64,000 bases of DNA from assembly GCA_963828385.1 (NCBI GenBank), contig CAWHEF010000002.1:1178001-1242000 (forward strand). Direction: 5' to 3'. The notes beneath the pieces are model-generated. The model searched no databases, was not told the origin of the DNA, and was given only the letters and a program-made list of their open reading frames with translations. Shown piece after piece: positions 35,570-43,806 of the stretch. Origin of the DNA: Bog-756 sp963828385. Lineage in GTDB: Bacteria; Actinomycetota; Acidimicrobiia; Acidimicrobiales; RAAP-2. Position 1 is the stretch's first letter, and every line of letters starts with the position of its first letter. A program made the position numbers and the translations under genes.

Positions 35570-35860
35570 TCAGCCGGCTCCGTCGCCGGAGGACCCGTCG
35601 GCCTCGGCCAGGAGCTTCTTCGTCTCGGCCAGCGTGGCGTCGCTGAAGGGGACGACGAGATCGGATGGCTCGAACCGGTCGTCGGGGATCCGGGTTCCGG
35701 CGGCCCGGACCGCCTCCACCAGATCGTGAAGTGCGCCGGCGAACGTGGTCTCGTCCCCCCGGTCGACGGCGGCGGCCACTTGCTTGTCGAGCGCCTCCAG
35801 GGAGTGTCGCTCACTGTCCGGCACGCTGAACTGGCTCTCGCCGAGGATCCGGACGATCAC
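35570..35860 (-). CDS. pspAA: PspA-associated protein PspAA
   Basis: 96 residues: 'MIVRILGESQFSVPDSERHS' and 'LEALDKQVAAAVDRGDETTF' match the PspAA family, and 'DDRFEPSDLVVPFSDATLAE' is the conserved C-terminal part. It overlaps pspA by 4 nt. It occurs with PspA homologues in actinobacteria and archaea. Confidence 0.9.
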   Translation of the reverse strand: MIVRILGESQFSVPDSERHSLEALDKQVAAAVDRGDETTFAGALHDLVEAVRAAGTRIPDDRFEPSDLVVPFSDATLAETKKLLAEADGSSGDGAG

Positions 35861-36636
35861 GACTGCGCCTCCTCCTGCTCGCCGGCGGGTTCGGCGGCAC
35901 CGGCGCCGGCGGCCCCGAGCTCGGCCGGCGGGGGAGTGCCCGAGCCCACCTCGGCCTTGAGCGCCGCCAGCTCGGCATCGACGGTCGAGGTGGTCGACGC
36001 CTTGTCCAGCTGGGCTTGGATGTCGTCGACGGGGTTGGTCAGGTCGGTCAGGGCGCCGGAGGCCAACAGCTCGTCCATGGCCCCTGCCCGGGCCTGCATC
36101 CCGTCGATCTTGTCCTGGGCCCGTTGCATGGACATCCCGGCGTCGCTCATCGACTCCGAGATGCCGGACACCGCCTCGCCGATCTTGGTCTGGGCCTCGG
36201 CCGCCGTGTAGCTCGCCTTCATCGTCTCCTTCTTGGTGCGGAAGGAGTCGACCTGGCTCTGGAGCTTCTGGGCGGTGGCCACGAGCTTCTGCTCCTGGGC
36301 GCCGACCTGCTCATGCTGGGTCTGAAGGTCGGCGAGTTGGTCGGCCAGGGCCGCCCGTCGGGCCAGCGCCTCGCGCGCCAGGTCCTCGTTGCCCTGGGTG
36401 AGCGCTGCTTTCGCCTGACCCTGGAGCTTGTCCCCCTGGGACTGGAGCTGGGTGGCCTGGAGCTCGATGCGCTTCTTGGCCGTCGTCACGTCGGCCACGC
36501 TGCGGCGGACCCTCTGGAGGCTCTCCAGCTGCTTCTGATACGAGAGGTCGAGCGACTCGCGGGGGTCTTCCGCCTTGTCGAGCAATTTGTTGGTCTTGGC
36601 CTGGATGATTCCTGACAGGCGCTTCATCACGCTCAT
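35857..36636 (-). CDS. pspA: PspA/IM30 family membrane-stress protein
   Basis: ESCRT-III-like protein that coats damaged membranes. 259 residues, almost all coiled coil: 'MKRLSGIIQAKTNKLLDKAE', 'DPRESLDLSYQKQLESLQRV', 'TKKETMKASYTAAEAQTKI'. The disordered tail is Pro/Ala/Glu-rich. First gene of pspA-pspAA-htpX-pspAB; its promoter must lie in the short gap before the divergent Mca-like gene. No PspF or PspBC is present. Confidence 0.94.
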   Translation of the reverse strand: MSVMKRLSGIIQAKTNKLLDKAEDPRESLDLSYQKQLESLQRVRRSVADVTTAKKRIELQATQLQSQGDKLQGQAKAALTQGNEDLAREALARRAALADQLADLQTQHEQVGAQEQKLVATAQKLQSQVDSFRTKKETMKASYTAAEAQTKIGEAVSGISESMSDAGMSMQRAQDKIDGMQARAGAMDELLASGALTDLTNPVDDIQAQLDKASTTSTVDAELAALKAEVGSGTPPPAELGAAGAGAAEPAGEQEEAQS

Positions 36637-36688
36637 AGCGATGCGTCCTCCCTGGTTGCTCCCTGGAGCTTAGGGCTTTGTCGCCCGG

Positions 36689-36694
36689 TAGCGT
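36689..36694 (+). promoter_or_regulatory. -10 box for a leaderless transcript
   Basis: TAGCGT ends 7 nt before GTG 36702 of the Mca-like gene, which supports that start over upstream GTG/TTG codons. Confidence 0.45.
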
Positions 36695-36701
36695 GATCGC
36701 T

Positions 36702-37616
36702 GTGCCCGAGCCGCTCTGCCTGCTGACCGTCCACGCCCATCCCGACGACGAGGCCTCGAAGGGGGCGGGAACCGTCGCCCGCTACCACGCCGAGGGGGTC
36801 CGTACCGTCCTCGTGTGCTGCACGGGAGGGGAGGAGGGCGACATCCTGAACCCGGCCATGGACAGGCCCGAGGTGCGAGCCAGGATGCCCGAGATCCGCC
36901 GTGAGGAGCTGGCCCGGTCCACGGCCATCATCGGCTACGACGAGGTCGAGCTGCTCGGGTACCGCGACTCGGGCATGCCCGGCACCGAGTCGAACGCCAA
37001 CCCACAGAGCTTCGCCCGGGCTCCCTTGGAGGAGGCAGTGGAGCGACTCGTCGGCGTCGTACGACGGGCCAGGCCCCAGGTGATGGTGACCTACGGGGAC
37101 GAGCAGTCCGTCTACCCCCACCCCGACCATCTGAGGGTGCACGAGGTGGGTCTGGTGGCGTTCGAACGCGCCGGAGACCCGAGCGCCCATCCGGACGCCG
37201 GTCCACCGTTCCAGCCCGCCAAGCTCTACTACACGGTCTCACCGGTGGCGCGGTTCCGCGAGCTGCACGAGAAGTTCATGGAGCTCGGGCTCGAGTCGCC
37301 CTTCGACGACGAGTGGCGCAAGCGGTGGGAGAACGCGCCCGTCGACCCCATCACCGCCTCGATCGACATCGACGCCTTCGCCGATGTACGCAAGGAGGCG
37401 CTCCTCGCTCATGCCACACAGGTCGATCCGACGTCCCGCTTCTGGTTCGGCCTGCCGCCCGAGGTCACACGATCGCTCCGCCTTCACGACGACTATCGGC
37501 TGGCCAAGGTCGCCGGGCGCGACGGGACCGTCGATGACGTCCCGGTCCGGGCTGATGCTGTTGTCGAGACCGACCTGTTCGCCGGCGTGCGCGAGGCGGC
37601 ACCGGCGAGGGGCTGA
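36702..37616 (+). CDS. mca: Mycothiol S-conjugate amidase-type PIG-L deacetylase
   Basis: Zinc hydrolase that cleaves mycothiol conjugates in detoxification. 304 residues: zinc motif 'TVHAHPDDEASKGAGTVARY', the Mca-type 'CTGGEEGDILNPAMDRPE', 'LLGYRDSGMPGT' and third-ligand region 'YPHPDHLRVHEVGLVAFE'. The C-terminal 'DIDAFADVRKEALLAHATQV' and 'SRFWFGLPPEV' are as in Mca. GTG 36702 aligns with the usual Mca start. This implies that the organism makes mycothiol. Confidence 0.9.
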   Translation: MPEPLCLLTVHAHPDDEASKGAGTVARYHAEGVRTVLVCCTGGEEGDILNPAMDRPEVRARMPEIRREELARSTAIIGYDEVELLGYRDSGMPGTESNANPQSFARAPLEEAVERLVGVVRRARPQVMVTYGDEQSVYPHPDHLRVHEVGLVAFERAGDPSAHPDAGPPFQPAKLYYTVSPVARFRELHEKFMELGLESPFDDEWRKRWENAPVDPITASIDIDAFADVRKEALLAHATQVDPTSRFWFGLPPEVTRSLRLHDDYRLAKVAGRDGTVDDVPVRADAVVETDLFAGVREAAPARG

Positions 37617-37687
37617 CACCGCTGCCCACTGTCGACGGGCACCTCCAGTACCATCGCCCCCGGTGAGAGCGCCCGGGACGGTGTGAG

Positions 37688-38074
37688 ATGACGTCGTGGC
37701 TGTCCGCGGCATGGTTCGAGGAGGCGCTGGCGCTGGCTGCCGACCTGCCGGAGGAGCGGGGGGTCTCGGCCACCATCCAGTGGGAGGTCACGGGCACCGA
37801 GGCGGGCACGTCGGCCTACTTCGTCGTGGTGGAGGACGGCGTCGTCGTGTCATGGGGAGCAGGTCGCGCTCGAGGAGCCGATGTCGTTCTCACGGCGACG
37901 GCGGCCGACGCACGGGAGATCAACGAGGCCGAGCTCGATCCCAACGTGGCGTTCATGCAGGGGAGAATGAAGGCGGCGGGCTCGATGCGGACACTGCTCG
38001 CCCTGTTGCCCCTTGCCAGGACGCCGGAACGTCGGGACGTCCAGCGTCGGATCGCCGCCATCACCGACTACTGA
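37688..38074 (+). CDS. SCP2-like sterol/lipid-binding domain protein
   Basis: 128 residues: 'SWLSAAWFEEALALAADLPE', then strands 'ATIQWEVTGTEAGTSAYFVV' and 'GVVVSWGAGRARGADVVLTA', ending 'AFMQGRMKAAGSMRTLLALL'. This is the single-domain SCP2 pattern, where the G(R/K)(M/L)K segment lines the ligand pocket. Ligand unknown. Its stop lies inside the first unit of a 20-bp tandem repeat. Confidence 0.8.
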   Translation: MTSWLSAAWFEEALALAADLPEERGVSATIQWEVTGTEAGTSAYFVVVEDGVVVSWGAGRARGADVVLTATAADAREINEAELDPNVAFMQGRMKAAGSMRTLLALLPLARTPERRDVQRRIAAITDY

Positions 38075-38128
38075 TGCTCGGCACAGGCTGCTGATGCTCG
38101 GCACAGATTGCTGATGCTCCGGCGCAGG
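38071..38128. repeat. Three 20-bp tandem repeats between convergent genes
   Basis: CTGATGCTCGGCACAGGCTG at 38071-38090, CTGATGCTCGGCACAGATTG at 38091-38110 and a partial CTGATGCTCCGGCGCAG after it. The first unit contains the TGA of the SCP2-like gene. It fills the space to the convergent ChbG-like gene. Confidence 0.75.
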
Positions 38129-38129
38129 G

Positions 38130-38960
38130 TCACCGGCGCATGGCCTCGCGCAGGTGGCGATAGCCGATGAGCGTGACGCCCGCATCGGCCAGGTTCCGGT
38201 CGAGACCGCGGTCGGCGACGAGGAGCACGTGGTCGGCGACCCGATCCGGCCAGTCGGAGGTCACGGCCCGCAGCTCGGGTGTGTCGATGGCCGGCCGGAA
38301 CGTAACCTCGGTGACCCCCGGATCGAGTTCGCCGACGAGCTCGAGGAGGGCGCGCCGGTTGCCCGGGGTGGGCAGGGTGAGGACCCGGTCGGCGAAGAGG
38401 ACACCCTCATCGGCGGCGAGCCGTCGCACCGGGAACCCTACGTTCGCCTCGGCTTCGATGTTCACCAGCCGGAGCGGCAGGTGGTACTCCACGGCCAGCT
38501 CGAGGTAGATGTCGAAGAACTCCGGTCGGAGCAGGAGGGCGTCGCGGTAGGCGTCGAGATGGCTGATGTCGAACCCCCACAGCACAGCCCGCTCGACCTG
38601 CGCCCTGCACTCGCGCCTCACTTCGTCCACGTCGGCATGGTCCCAGACGTCGGCCAACGTTCTCGGGAACCCTCCGTCCCCGTCGAGAAGGGAAGGGGCA
38701 TGGGTGATCGGCGCCCACCGGTACAGATCGTGCTCGGCATTGAGCGTCAGCTGGACGCCGACATCGTCACCTCGGAACCGGCTTGCCGCCTCCCGTGCCC
38801 ACGGAGCCGGGACCATCAGGGACGCACTCGTTCCAATGCCGACGCGCTGAGCCTCGTAGACACCGACGTTGGCGGCATGGCACAGACCGAGGTCGACGGT
38901 GTTCAGGATCAGCAGCTTGGTATCGGGCACGAGCCCGAGGTGTTCGGACGCAATCGACAT
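38130..38960 (-). CDS. ChbG/HpnK (YdjC-like) deacetylase family protein, altered site
   Basis: 276 residues. The family's 'N.DDFG' is 'LLILNTVDLGLCHAANVGVY', 'GLHLTL' is 'DDVGVQLTLNAEHDLYRW', and 'SHLD.H' is 'ISHLDAYRDALLLRPEFFDI'. So the first Asp and two metal-ligand His positions appear replaced (V, Q, Y) while the scaffold is well kept. It may bind or act on a sugar without the usual metal chemistry. I infer this from family motifs, without an alignment. Confidence 0.8.
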   Translation of the reverse strand: MSIASEHLGLVPDTKLLILNTVDLGLCHAANVGVYEAQRVGIGTSASLMVPAPWAREAASRFRGDDVGVQLTLNAEHDLYRWAPITHAPSLLDGDGGFPRTLADVWDHADVDEVRRECRAQVERAVLWGFDISHLDAYRDALLLRPEFFDIYLELAVEYHLPLRLVNIEAEANVGFPVRRLAADEGVLFADRVLTLPTPGNRRALLELVGELDPGVTEVTFRPAIDTPELRAVTSDWPDRVADHVLLVADRGLDRNLADAGVTLIGYRHLREAMRR

Positions 38961-38987
38961 CCACCCGACCGTAGTGCCGCCGCCCGC

Positions 38988-39356
38988 TCAGGCGGCCCTC
39001 CCCGGCCTGCGGTCGTTCCCTCGATCCATTCCCGGCCGGTCGGACAACTGATCGGTCCGGGCCCGCTCGAGGCGCTCGCGAGCGGCCGCCACACCCCGGA
39101 GGCCGACGTCGCGGGTGTGCTGGTCGAGACGGGCCCGGGCCCGGCGGCGGGGACCTGGGTTTGTTCCCGTGCGTCGATCGACCGGGCGGCGATCTTCGTC
39201 GGACAGGTCGGCTGGGGTCGAAGAGGGGGGCGCGATGGAGCCGGGGGCTGCGCAAAGGGGAGCGGTCGGATCCGGAGCCGGGTCGTGTCGGACCACAACG
39301 ACCAGCGGGAGGGCGAGCTGGACGGGGTGCGTGCGAGGTCGGCGATCGGTGGCCAT
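38988..39356 (-). CDS. Small uncharacterised protein
   Basis: 122 residues from the ATG at 39356: 'MATDRRPRTHPVQLALPL' and, at the C-terminus, 'DVGLRGVAAARERLERAR', which has the look of a conserved actinobacterial small protein. The middle is Pro/Arg-rich. It ends 28 bp before the ChbG-like start and runs the same way. Coding status is uncertain. Confidence 0.45.
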   Translation of the reverse strand: MATDRRPRTHPVQLALPLVVVVRHDPAPDPTAPLCAAPGSIAPPSSTPADLSDEDRRPVDRRTGTNPGPRRRARARLDQHTRDVGLRGVAAARERLERARTDQLSDRPGMDRGNDRRPGRAA

Positions 39357-39440
39357 GCCGCCATGATGACCGGTGGGTGTGACAGCCATTGATGATCCGG
39401 AACCTGTCAACAGATGTGAGACACCGTTTGCTCAGAGACG

Positions 39441-40448
39441 TCAGATGGCGATCGGCGCCTCCTCGGATTTGTTGATCCAGGAGACCTCGGGGATCCGGGG
39501 CGCCTGAGGTGGTTGCCGGAATCGTCCCGGCATAGCTGCATAGGCGGCGTCGAGGATGTCCTGGCGCTTCTCCCGGACGACCTCGGCCAGCCCGAAATGG
39601 ACGTCGGCCGGGGTATGGAGCCCGATGCCCGAGTGGCGGTGCTCGTTGTTGTAGTGGTCGAAGAACCGATCGCAGAACGACCGGGCGGCAGTGATGTTGG
39701 CGAACCGTTTCGGGAAGGTCGGTGAGTACTTGAGGGTCTTGAACTGCGATTCCGAATAGGGGTTGTCGTTGGACACATGGGGCCGGGAATGGCTCTGGAG
39801 GACGCCCAGGTCGGTCAACAGCTGGCTGACGGTCCGTGACGTCATCGAGGAGCCGCGATCGGCGTGGAGGGCGAGCTGGCCGTGGGGCACGTCGTGCCGG
39901 TAGATGGCATCGGCGATGAGCTGTTCAGCCAGGGTGGCCGACTCCCGGGGCGCCACCAGCCACCCCACCACGTAGCGGCTGTAGACGTCGAGAATCGTGT
40001 AGAGCTGGAACCAGGTCCACTTGTAGGGGCCGGCCAGCTTGGTGATGTCCCAGCTCCAGACCTGGTTGGGGGCGGTCGCCACCAACTCGGGCTTGACCAG
40101 GGCCGGACGCCGGGCCTGGGCCCGGCGTTCACGCACCTGGGCCCGTTCCCGCAGCAGCCGGTACATGGTGGAGATGGAGGCCAGGTAGATGCCTTCGTCC
40201 AAGAGGGTGGCCCACACCTGGGCCGGGGCCTTGTCGCAGAACCGCTCCGCGTTGAGGGTGGCGATCACGGCCTCAGCCTCCTGATCACCCAGTCGACGGT
40301 GGGAGCGGCGGGGGGCGGGCGGACCGCACCGTGGTGGTCGACGTCGCCGGTAGTGGCTGGCCCGTGACCGACCGAGTGCTTCGCAAGCGGCCCTGCGGCC
40401 CACCACGGGAGCGAGCTCGTCGACCCCGGCATCGATGATGGCGTCCAC
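39441..40448 (-). CDS. IS3-family transposase OrfB (DDE integrase core)
   Basis: 335 residues. 'RFCDKAPAQVWATLLDEGIY' (HTH_21 region), first Asp 'QVWSWDITKLAGPYK', second 'LALHADRGSSMTSRTV', Glu in 'NPYSESQFKTLKYSP'. 'FFDHYNNEHRHSGIGLHTP' is the typical C-terminal motif. All three catalytic residues are present. It starts at the base where orfA ends. Confidence 0.93.
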   Translation of the reverse strand: MDAIIDAGVDELAPVVGRRAACEALGRSRASHYRRRRPPRCGPPAPRRSHRRLGDQEAEAVIATLNAERFCDKAPAQVWATLLDEGIYLASISTMYRLLRERAQVRERRAQARRPALVKPELVATAPNQVWSWDITKLAGPYKWTWFQLYTILDVYSRYVVGWLVAPRESATLAEQLIADAIYRHDVPHGQLALHADRGSSMTSRTVSQLLTDLGVLQSHSRPHVSNDNPYSESQFKTLKYSPTFPKRFANITAARSFCDRFFDHYNNEHRHSGIGLHTPADVHFGLAEVVREKRQDILDAAYAAMPGRFRQPPQAPRIPEVSWINKSEEAPIAI

Positions 40449-40906
40449 TACTGATCGGAGTCCGCGCTCTTGGAGATCTCTTCCAAGAGCGCGTGCACTT
40501 TTCCCTGGACGTCGATCACCACCTCGGCCTGGGACAGCTTGGCCCGCAGCCGCTCGTTCTCCGCCCGGAGCTTGGCCACCTCGGACAGCGAGGGTCCCCC
40601 GCGGCCGTTGTCATGACGTCCGAGGGCCGCTTTCAGCAGGCCTTGGCGGTGTTGACGACGCCAGTCGGTGATCAGGCTCGAGTAGAGGCCCTCACGTCTG
40701 AGCAGGGCTCCCCGCTCCCCGGACTCCGAACAGCCGTCGTACTCGGCCAGGATGGCCAACTTGTACTCAGGCGTGAAGACCCGCCGGACCGGGGTCTTCT
40801 TCCTCTTCCTCTCGCTGCCGTCGGGTGCGGTGCCGTCGTCGATATGCCAAGTCTTAGTGTGCTCCGACTTGACCAGTGGCGGCGGCTGCTTTCTTGTCGT
40901 AGCCAT
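40448..40906 (-). CDS. IS3-family transposase OrfA
   Basis: 152 residues: 'TPVRRVFTPEYKLAILAEYD', 'LLRREGLYSSLITDWRRQ' (HTH_Tnp_1) and a coiled coil 'VAKLRAENERLRAKLSQAEV'. Longer than most OrfA because of a 40-residue charged N-terminus. It ends where OrfB starts. Confidence 0.9.
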   Translation of the reverse strand: MATTRKQPPPLVKSEHTKTWHIDDGTAPDGSERKRKKTPVRRVFTPEYKLAILAEYDGCSESGERGALLRREGLYSSLITDWRRQHRQGLLKAALGRHDNGRGGPSLSEVAKLRAENERLRAKLSQAEVVIDVQGKVHALLEEISKSADSDQ

Positions 40907-41104
40907 GGGTGAAATCCTCCGTCGCCCTCTTGCTCAGAACGCGGATCGGAGGTGTCTCACTCATTGTGGACAGGGAGGGATCACACCGCTCCGGATCCGG
41001 TACCCCCGGAGCTCGACGGCGGAGACGTCCGGTGCGGCACCGATTGCCTCGTGCCGGCGGACGATGGTGTAGTACTGGGCCGTGCCCGCCACTGGACCGA
41101 GCAA

Positions 41105-42070
41105 GTGACAGCGCCCCGCTACGGGATCACCGTCCCGTTCGACGGAGTGGACCTCACGGACCACCGCTCCTGGTACGAACGCCTAGTCCGTCTGGGCTAC
41201 ACCGATGTATGGTCGGCCGAGACCGACGGGACCGACGGGTTCACACCGCTGGCCCTGGCGGCGGCGTGGGAGCCCACCCTCAACCTCGGGGTGGCCATCA
41301 TCCCCGCATACACACGAGGACCGGCGCTGCTGGCCCAGAGCGTGGCGAGCATGGCCGAGGCCGCCCCCGGCCGTTTCACGCTCGGCCTGGGCACTTCGTC
41401 GAATGTCATCGTGAACCGATGGAACAGCGTTCCCTTCGACGAGCCCTACAAGCGGGTCCGGGACACGATCCGCTTCCTTCGCAGCGCCCTGGCGGGCGAA
41501 AAGATCGATCGCGACTTCGACACGTTCGCCGTCCACGGGTTCCGTCTGTCCCGCCCGGTCGAGAACCCGCCCCCTCTCTACCTGGCCGCCCTCCGTCCCG
41601 GCATGCTGCGCCTCGCCGGTCGCGAAGCGGACGGGGTGATCATCAACTGGCTGTCGGCGGAAGACGTGACCACCGTGCTCCCAGAAGTCGGGGCCGACAT
41701 CCCCGTCGCCGCCCGTATCTTCGTCTGCCCGTCCGAGGACGCCGAGACGGTGCGGGCCGTGGGCCGCCGGATGATCGCCGCCTACTTAAACGTCCCGGTC
41801 TATGCGGCGTTCCACAAGTGGCTGGGACGTGGCGCCATGTTGGAGCCGATGTGGTCTGCCTGGCAGGCAGGGGACCGCAAAGGGGCCTTGAACGCCATCC
41901 CCGACGAACTGGTGGACGCACTCGTCGTGCACGGCTCCTACGAAGCGTGCAGGAAGCACATCGGCCGTTATATGGCCAACGGGGTCGACATCGCCGCACC
42001 GGCCGTCGTGCCCCTCGGGATGTCGCTCGAGGATGCGGTGGAAGGCCTGGCCCCGCCATGGCGCGCCTGA
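41105..42070 (+). CDS. Luciferase-like F420-dependent oxidoreductase
   Basis: LLM TIM-barrel, 321 residues: 'RYGITVPFDGVDLTDHRSWY', 'LGYTDVWSAETDGTDGFTPL', 'LNLGVAIIPAYTRGPALLAQ', 'AAPGRFTLGLGTSSNVIVNR', 'PLYLAALRPGMLRLAGREAD'. I chose GTG 41105 because the barrel starts there; the frame stays open back into the IS end at 40952, giving 51 unlikely residues. The IS3 right end is 130 bp upstream, so the insertion may have replaced the native promoter. Confidence 0.88.
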   Translation: MTAPRYGITVPFDGVDLTDHRSWYERLVRLGYTDVWSAETDGTDGFTPLALAAAWEPTLNLGVAIIPAYTRGPALLAQSVASMAEAAPGRFTLGLGTSSNVIVNRWNSVPFDEPYKRVRDTIRFLRSALAGEKIDRDFDTFAVHGFRLSRPVENPPPLYLAALRPGMLRLAGREADGVIINWLSAEDVTTVLPEVGADIPVAARIFVCPSEDAETVRAVGRRMIAAYLNVPVYAAFHKWLGRGAMLEPMWSAWQAGDRKGALNAIPDELVDALVVHGSYEACRKHIGRYMANGVDIAAPAVVPLGMSLEDAVEGLAPPWRA

Positions 42071-42189
42071 CCTGACCCAGAGCCGGGCTGGCCTTTGCGG
42101 CCGTTCCGATGCCGCTTGCGTTGCTCGGACGGCCGGTGACGCTCAGACGCCCCCGCTCACCGGCGGTTCGGTTCACCCGGCGGATCGTG

Positions 42190-42684
42190 TCACTCGGACC
42201 GGTAGCGGGCCACGATCTCGGCGTCCATCTCGTGGACCTGGCCGGCGAGATCGCCGACGAACCGGTCGAGGGCGTCGGCGAGCTTGGGATCGGACAGGGC
42301 GAGGATGCGCACGGCGAGCAGGGCGGCATTGCGGGCGCCGTTGACCGCCACCGTCGCCACCGGGATCCCCTTCGGCATCTGGACCATGGCCAGAAGGGAG
42401 TCGAGGCCTCCCAGGTTGGCGAGGGCGATGGGGACGCCGATGACCGGCAACGGTGTGGCGGCGGCGACCACCCCGGCAAGGTGGGCTGCCCCTCCGGCGG
42501 CGGCGATGATGACCTTGATCCCGGCGTCGGCGGCTCCGCGGGCGAAGGCGATGGTGTCGTCCGGTGTCCGGTGGGCGGACAGGACCCGTACCTCGACCGG
42601 GACCGAGAAGGATCGGAGGGTCTGGACGGCGTCGTCCATGGTCGACGCGTCGGATGAGCTTCCCATGATGATGGCGACGGACAT
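42190..42684 (-). CDS. purE: N5-carboxyaminoimidazole ribonucleotide mutase
   Basis: Purine biosynthesis, converts N5-CAIR to CAIR. 164 residues: 'VAIIMGSSSDASTMDDAVQT', 'RVLSAHRTPDDTIAFARGA', 'VIIAAAGGAAHLAGVVAAAT' and 'LDSLLAMVQMPKGIPVATVA'. The start at 42684 gives the usual 'MSVAIIMGS'. No purK is next to it in this window. Confidence 0.95.
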   Translation of the reverse strand: MSVAIIMGSSSDASTMDDAVQTLRSFSVPVEVRVLSAHRTPDDTIAFARGAADAGIKVIIAAAGGAAHLAGVVAAATPLPVIGVPIALANLGGLDSLLAMVQMPKGIPVATVAVNGARNAALLAVRILALSDPKLADALDRFVGDLAGQVHEMDAEIVARYRSE

Positions 42685-42839
42685 GGCGGGCATTCTGCCC
42701 GACCGAGCGGCCCTCGGCACATCCTGAAGAATCGGGGCCCCTTTTCTGCCGGCGGTTTCCGGCGGCAGGTCCGGGTACGGTAGCCCCACGCGGCCACCGG
42801 TGCCTGGACGGACTGGTGCCTGAACGGGAAGGAGAGCGC

Positions 42840-43745
42840 GTGCGAATCGGCGTGATGATCGACACGGAACGGCCGTTCGAGGAGGTTGTGGGGCAGGTCC
42901 AATCGATCGCCGACGCAGGGATCGGGACGGCATGGGCATCCCAGATCTTCGGCATCGACGCCCTTACCGCCATCGCCGCCGTCGGCCGCGAGGTCCCGGA
43001 CATCGGATTCGGGACCGCCGTCGTGCCCACCTACCCCCGGCATCCGGTCATGCTGGCCGGCCAGGCCCTCACCGTGCAGGCCGCCACCGGCGGACGTTTG
43101 ACACTCGGGGTCGGGCTCTCCCATCAGATGGTCATCGAGCAGGTGTTCGGCCTCTCCTTCGAGAAGCCGGCCCGGCACATGCGCGAGTACCTCTCGGTGC
43201 TCGTCCCGCTGCTCGAAGGCGAGCAGGTGAGCTTCGTCGGCGAGACCATGAGGGCCTCGACGTTCGGCCCGTTGCAGATCGACGTCTCCGCTCCGCCTGT
43301 CCTGGTTGCCGCGCTGGGCCCGGCCATGCTCACCATCGCCGGGCAGATGGCGGCGGGCACGGTGACGTGGATGACGGGCCCGGTCACCCTCGACACCCAC
43401 ACCATCCCCACCATCCGAGCGGCGGCGAACGATGCCGGACGGCCGGCCCCCCGGATCGCGGTGGGACTGCCCGTTTGCGTGACGGGCGAGACCGCCGACG
43501 CCCGTGCCAGAGCTGCGGAGACCTTCTCCATCTACGGTCACCTCCCCTCATACCGGGCGATGCTCGACAAGGAGGGTGCCGAAGGACCGGCGGACGTCGC
43601 CATCGTCGGGGCCGCCGCCGAGGTGCAGGCTCAGGTCCGACACTTCACCGACATCGGCGTTACCGATTTCTGTGCAGCGCCCTTCGGGAGCAGGAAGGAG
43701 ATCGCCGAGACGATCACCGCGGTGGCGGGGCTGGTCTCAGGCTAA
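42840..43745 (+). CDS. Luciferase-like F420-dependent oxidoreductase
   Basis: 301 residues: 'VRIGVMIDTERPFEEVVGQV', 'GIGTAWASQIFGIDALTAIA', 'IGFGTAVVPTYPRHPVMLAG', 'GGRLTLGVGLSHQMVIEQVF' and 'FTDIGVTDFCAAPFG'. This is the actinobacterial MSMEG_4879-like type ('GRLTLGIGLSH'). GTG 42840 follows GGGAAGGAGAG by about 5 nt; a TAGCCC at 42779 may be the promoter. The following 45 bp repeat CCTCAACCT/CCTAAG words. Confidence 0.9.
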   Translation: MRIGVMIDTERPFEEVVGQVQSIADAGIGTAWASQIFGIDALTAIAAVGREVPDIGFGTAVVPTYPRHPVMLAGQALTVQAATGGRLTLGVGLSHQMVIEQVFGLSFEKPARHMREYLSVLVPLLEGEQVSFVGETMRASTFGPLQIDVSAPPVLVAALGPAMLTIAGQMAAGTVTWMTGPVTLDTHTIPTIRAAANDAGRPAPRIAVGLPVCVTGETADARARAAETFSIYGHLPSYRAMLDKEGAEGPADVAIVGAAAEVQAQVRHFTDIGVTDFCAAPFGSRKEIAETITAVAGLVSG

Positions 43746-43806
43746 GCCTCAACCTCAGCCTAAGTCTCAACCTGAAGCTTTGATTGAACGTGAGGGTTGG
43801 GGGTGT

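Larger units (their letters stand above)
39403..40974 (-). mobile_element. IS3-family insertion sequence, apparently intact
   Basis: About 1,572 bp. Left end CCTGTCAACAGATGTGAGAC matches the reverse complement of the right end, CCTGTCCACAATGAGTGAGA, with a few gaps, and both ends also share GCTCAGA. orfA and orfB are intact on the minus strand and abut at 40448. No target duplication is evident in the immediate flanks. Confidence 0.85.

Noticed and set aside
42932..43783. 283-codon rightward frame overlapping the luciferase-like gene at 42840
   Set aside because: Arg/His/Gly-rich out-of-frame reading of a gene with clear LLM motifs.
43741..43790. Terminator after the luciferase-like gene
   Set aside because: The CCTCAACCT/CCTAAG words are direct repeats and do not form a stem with a T tract.
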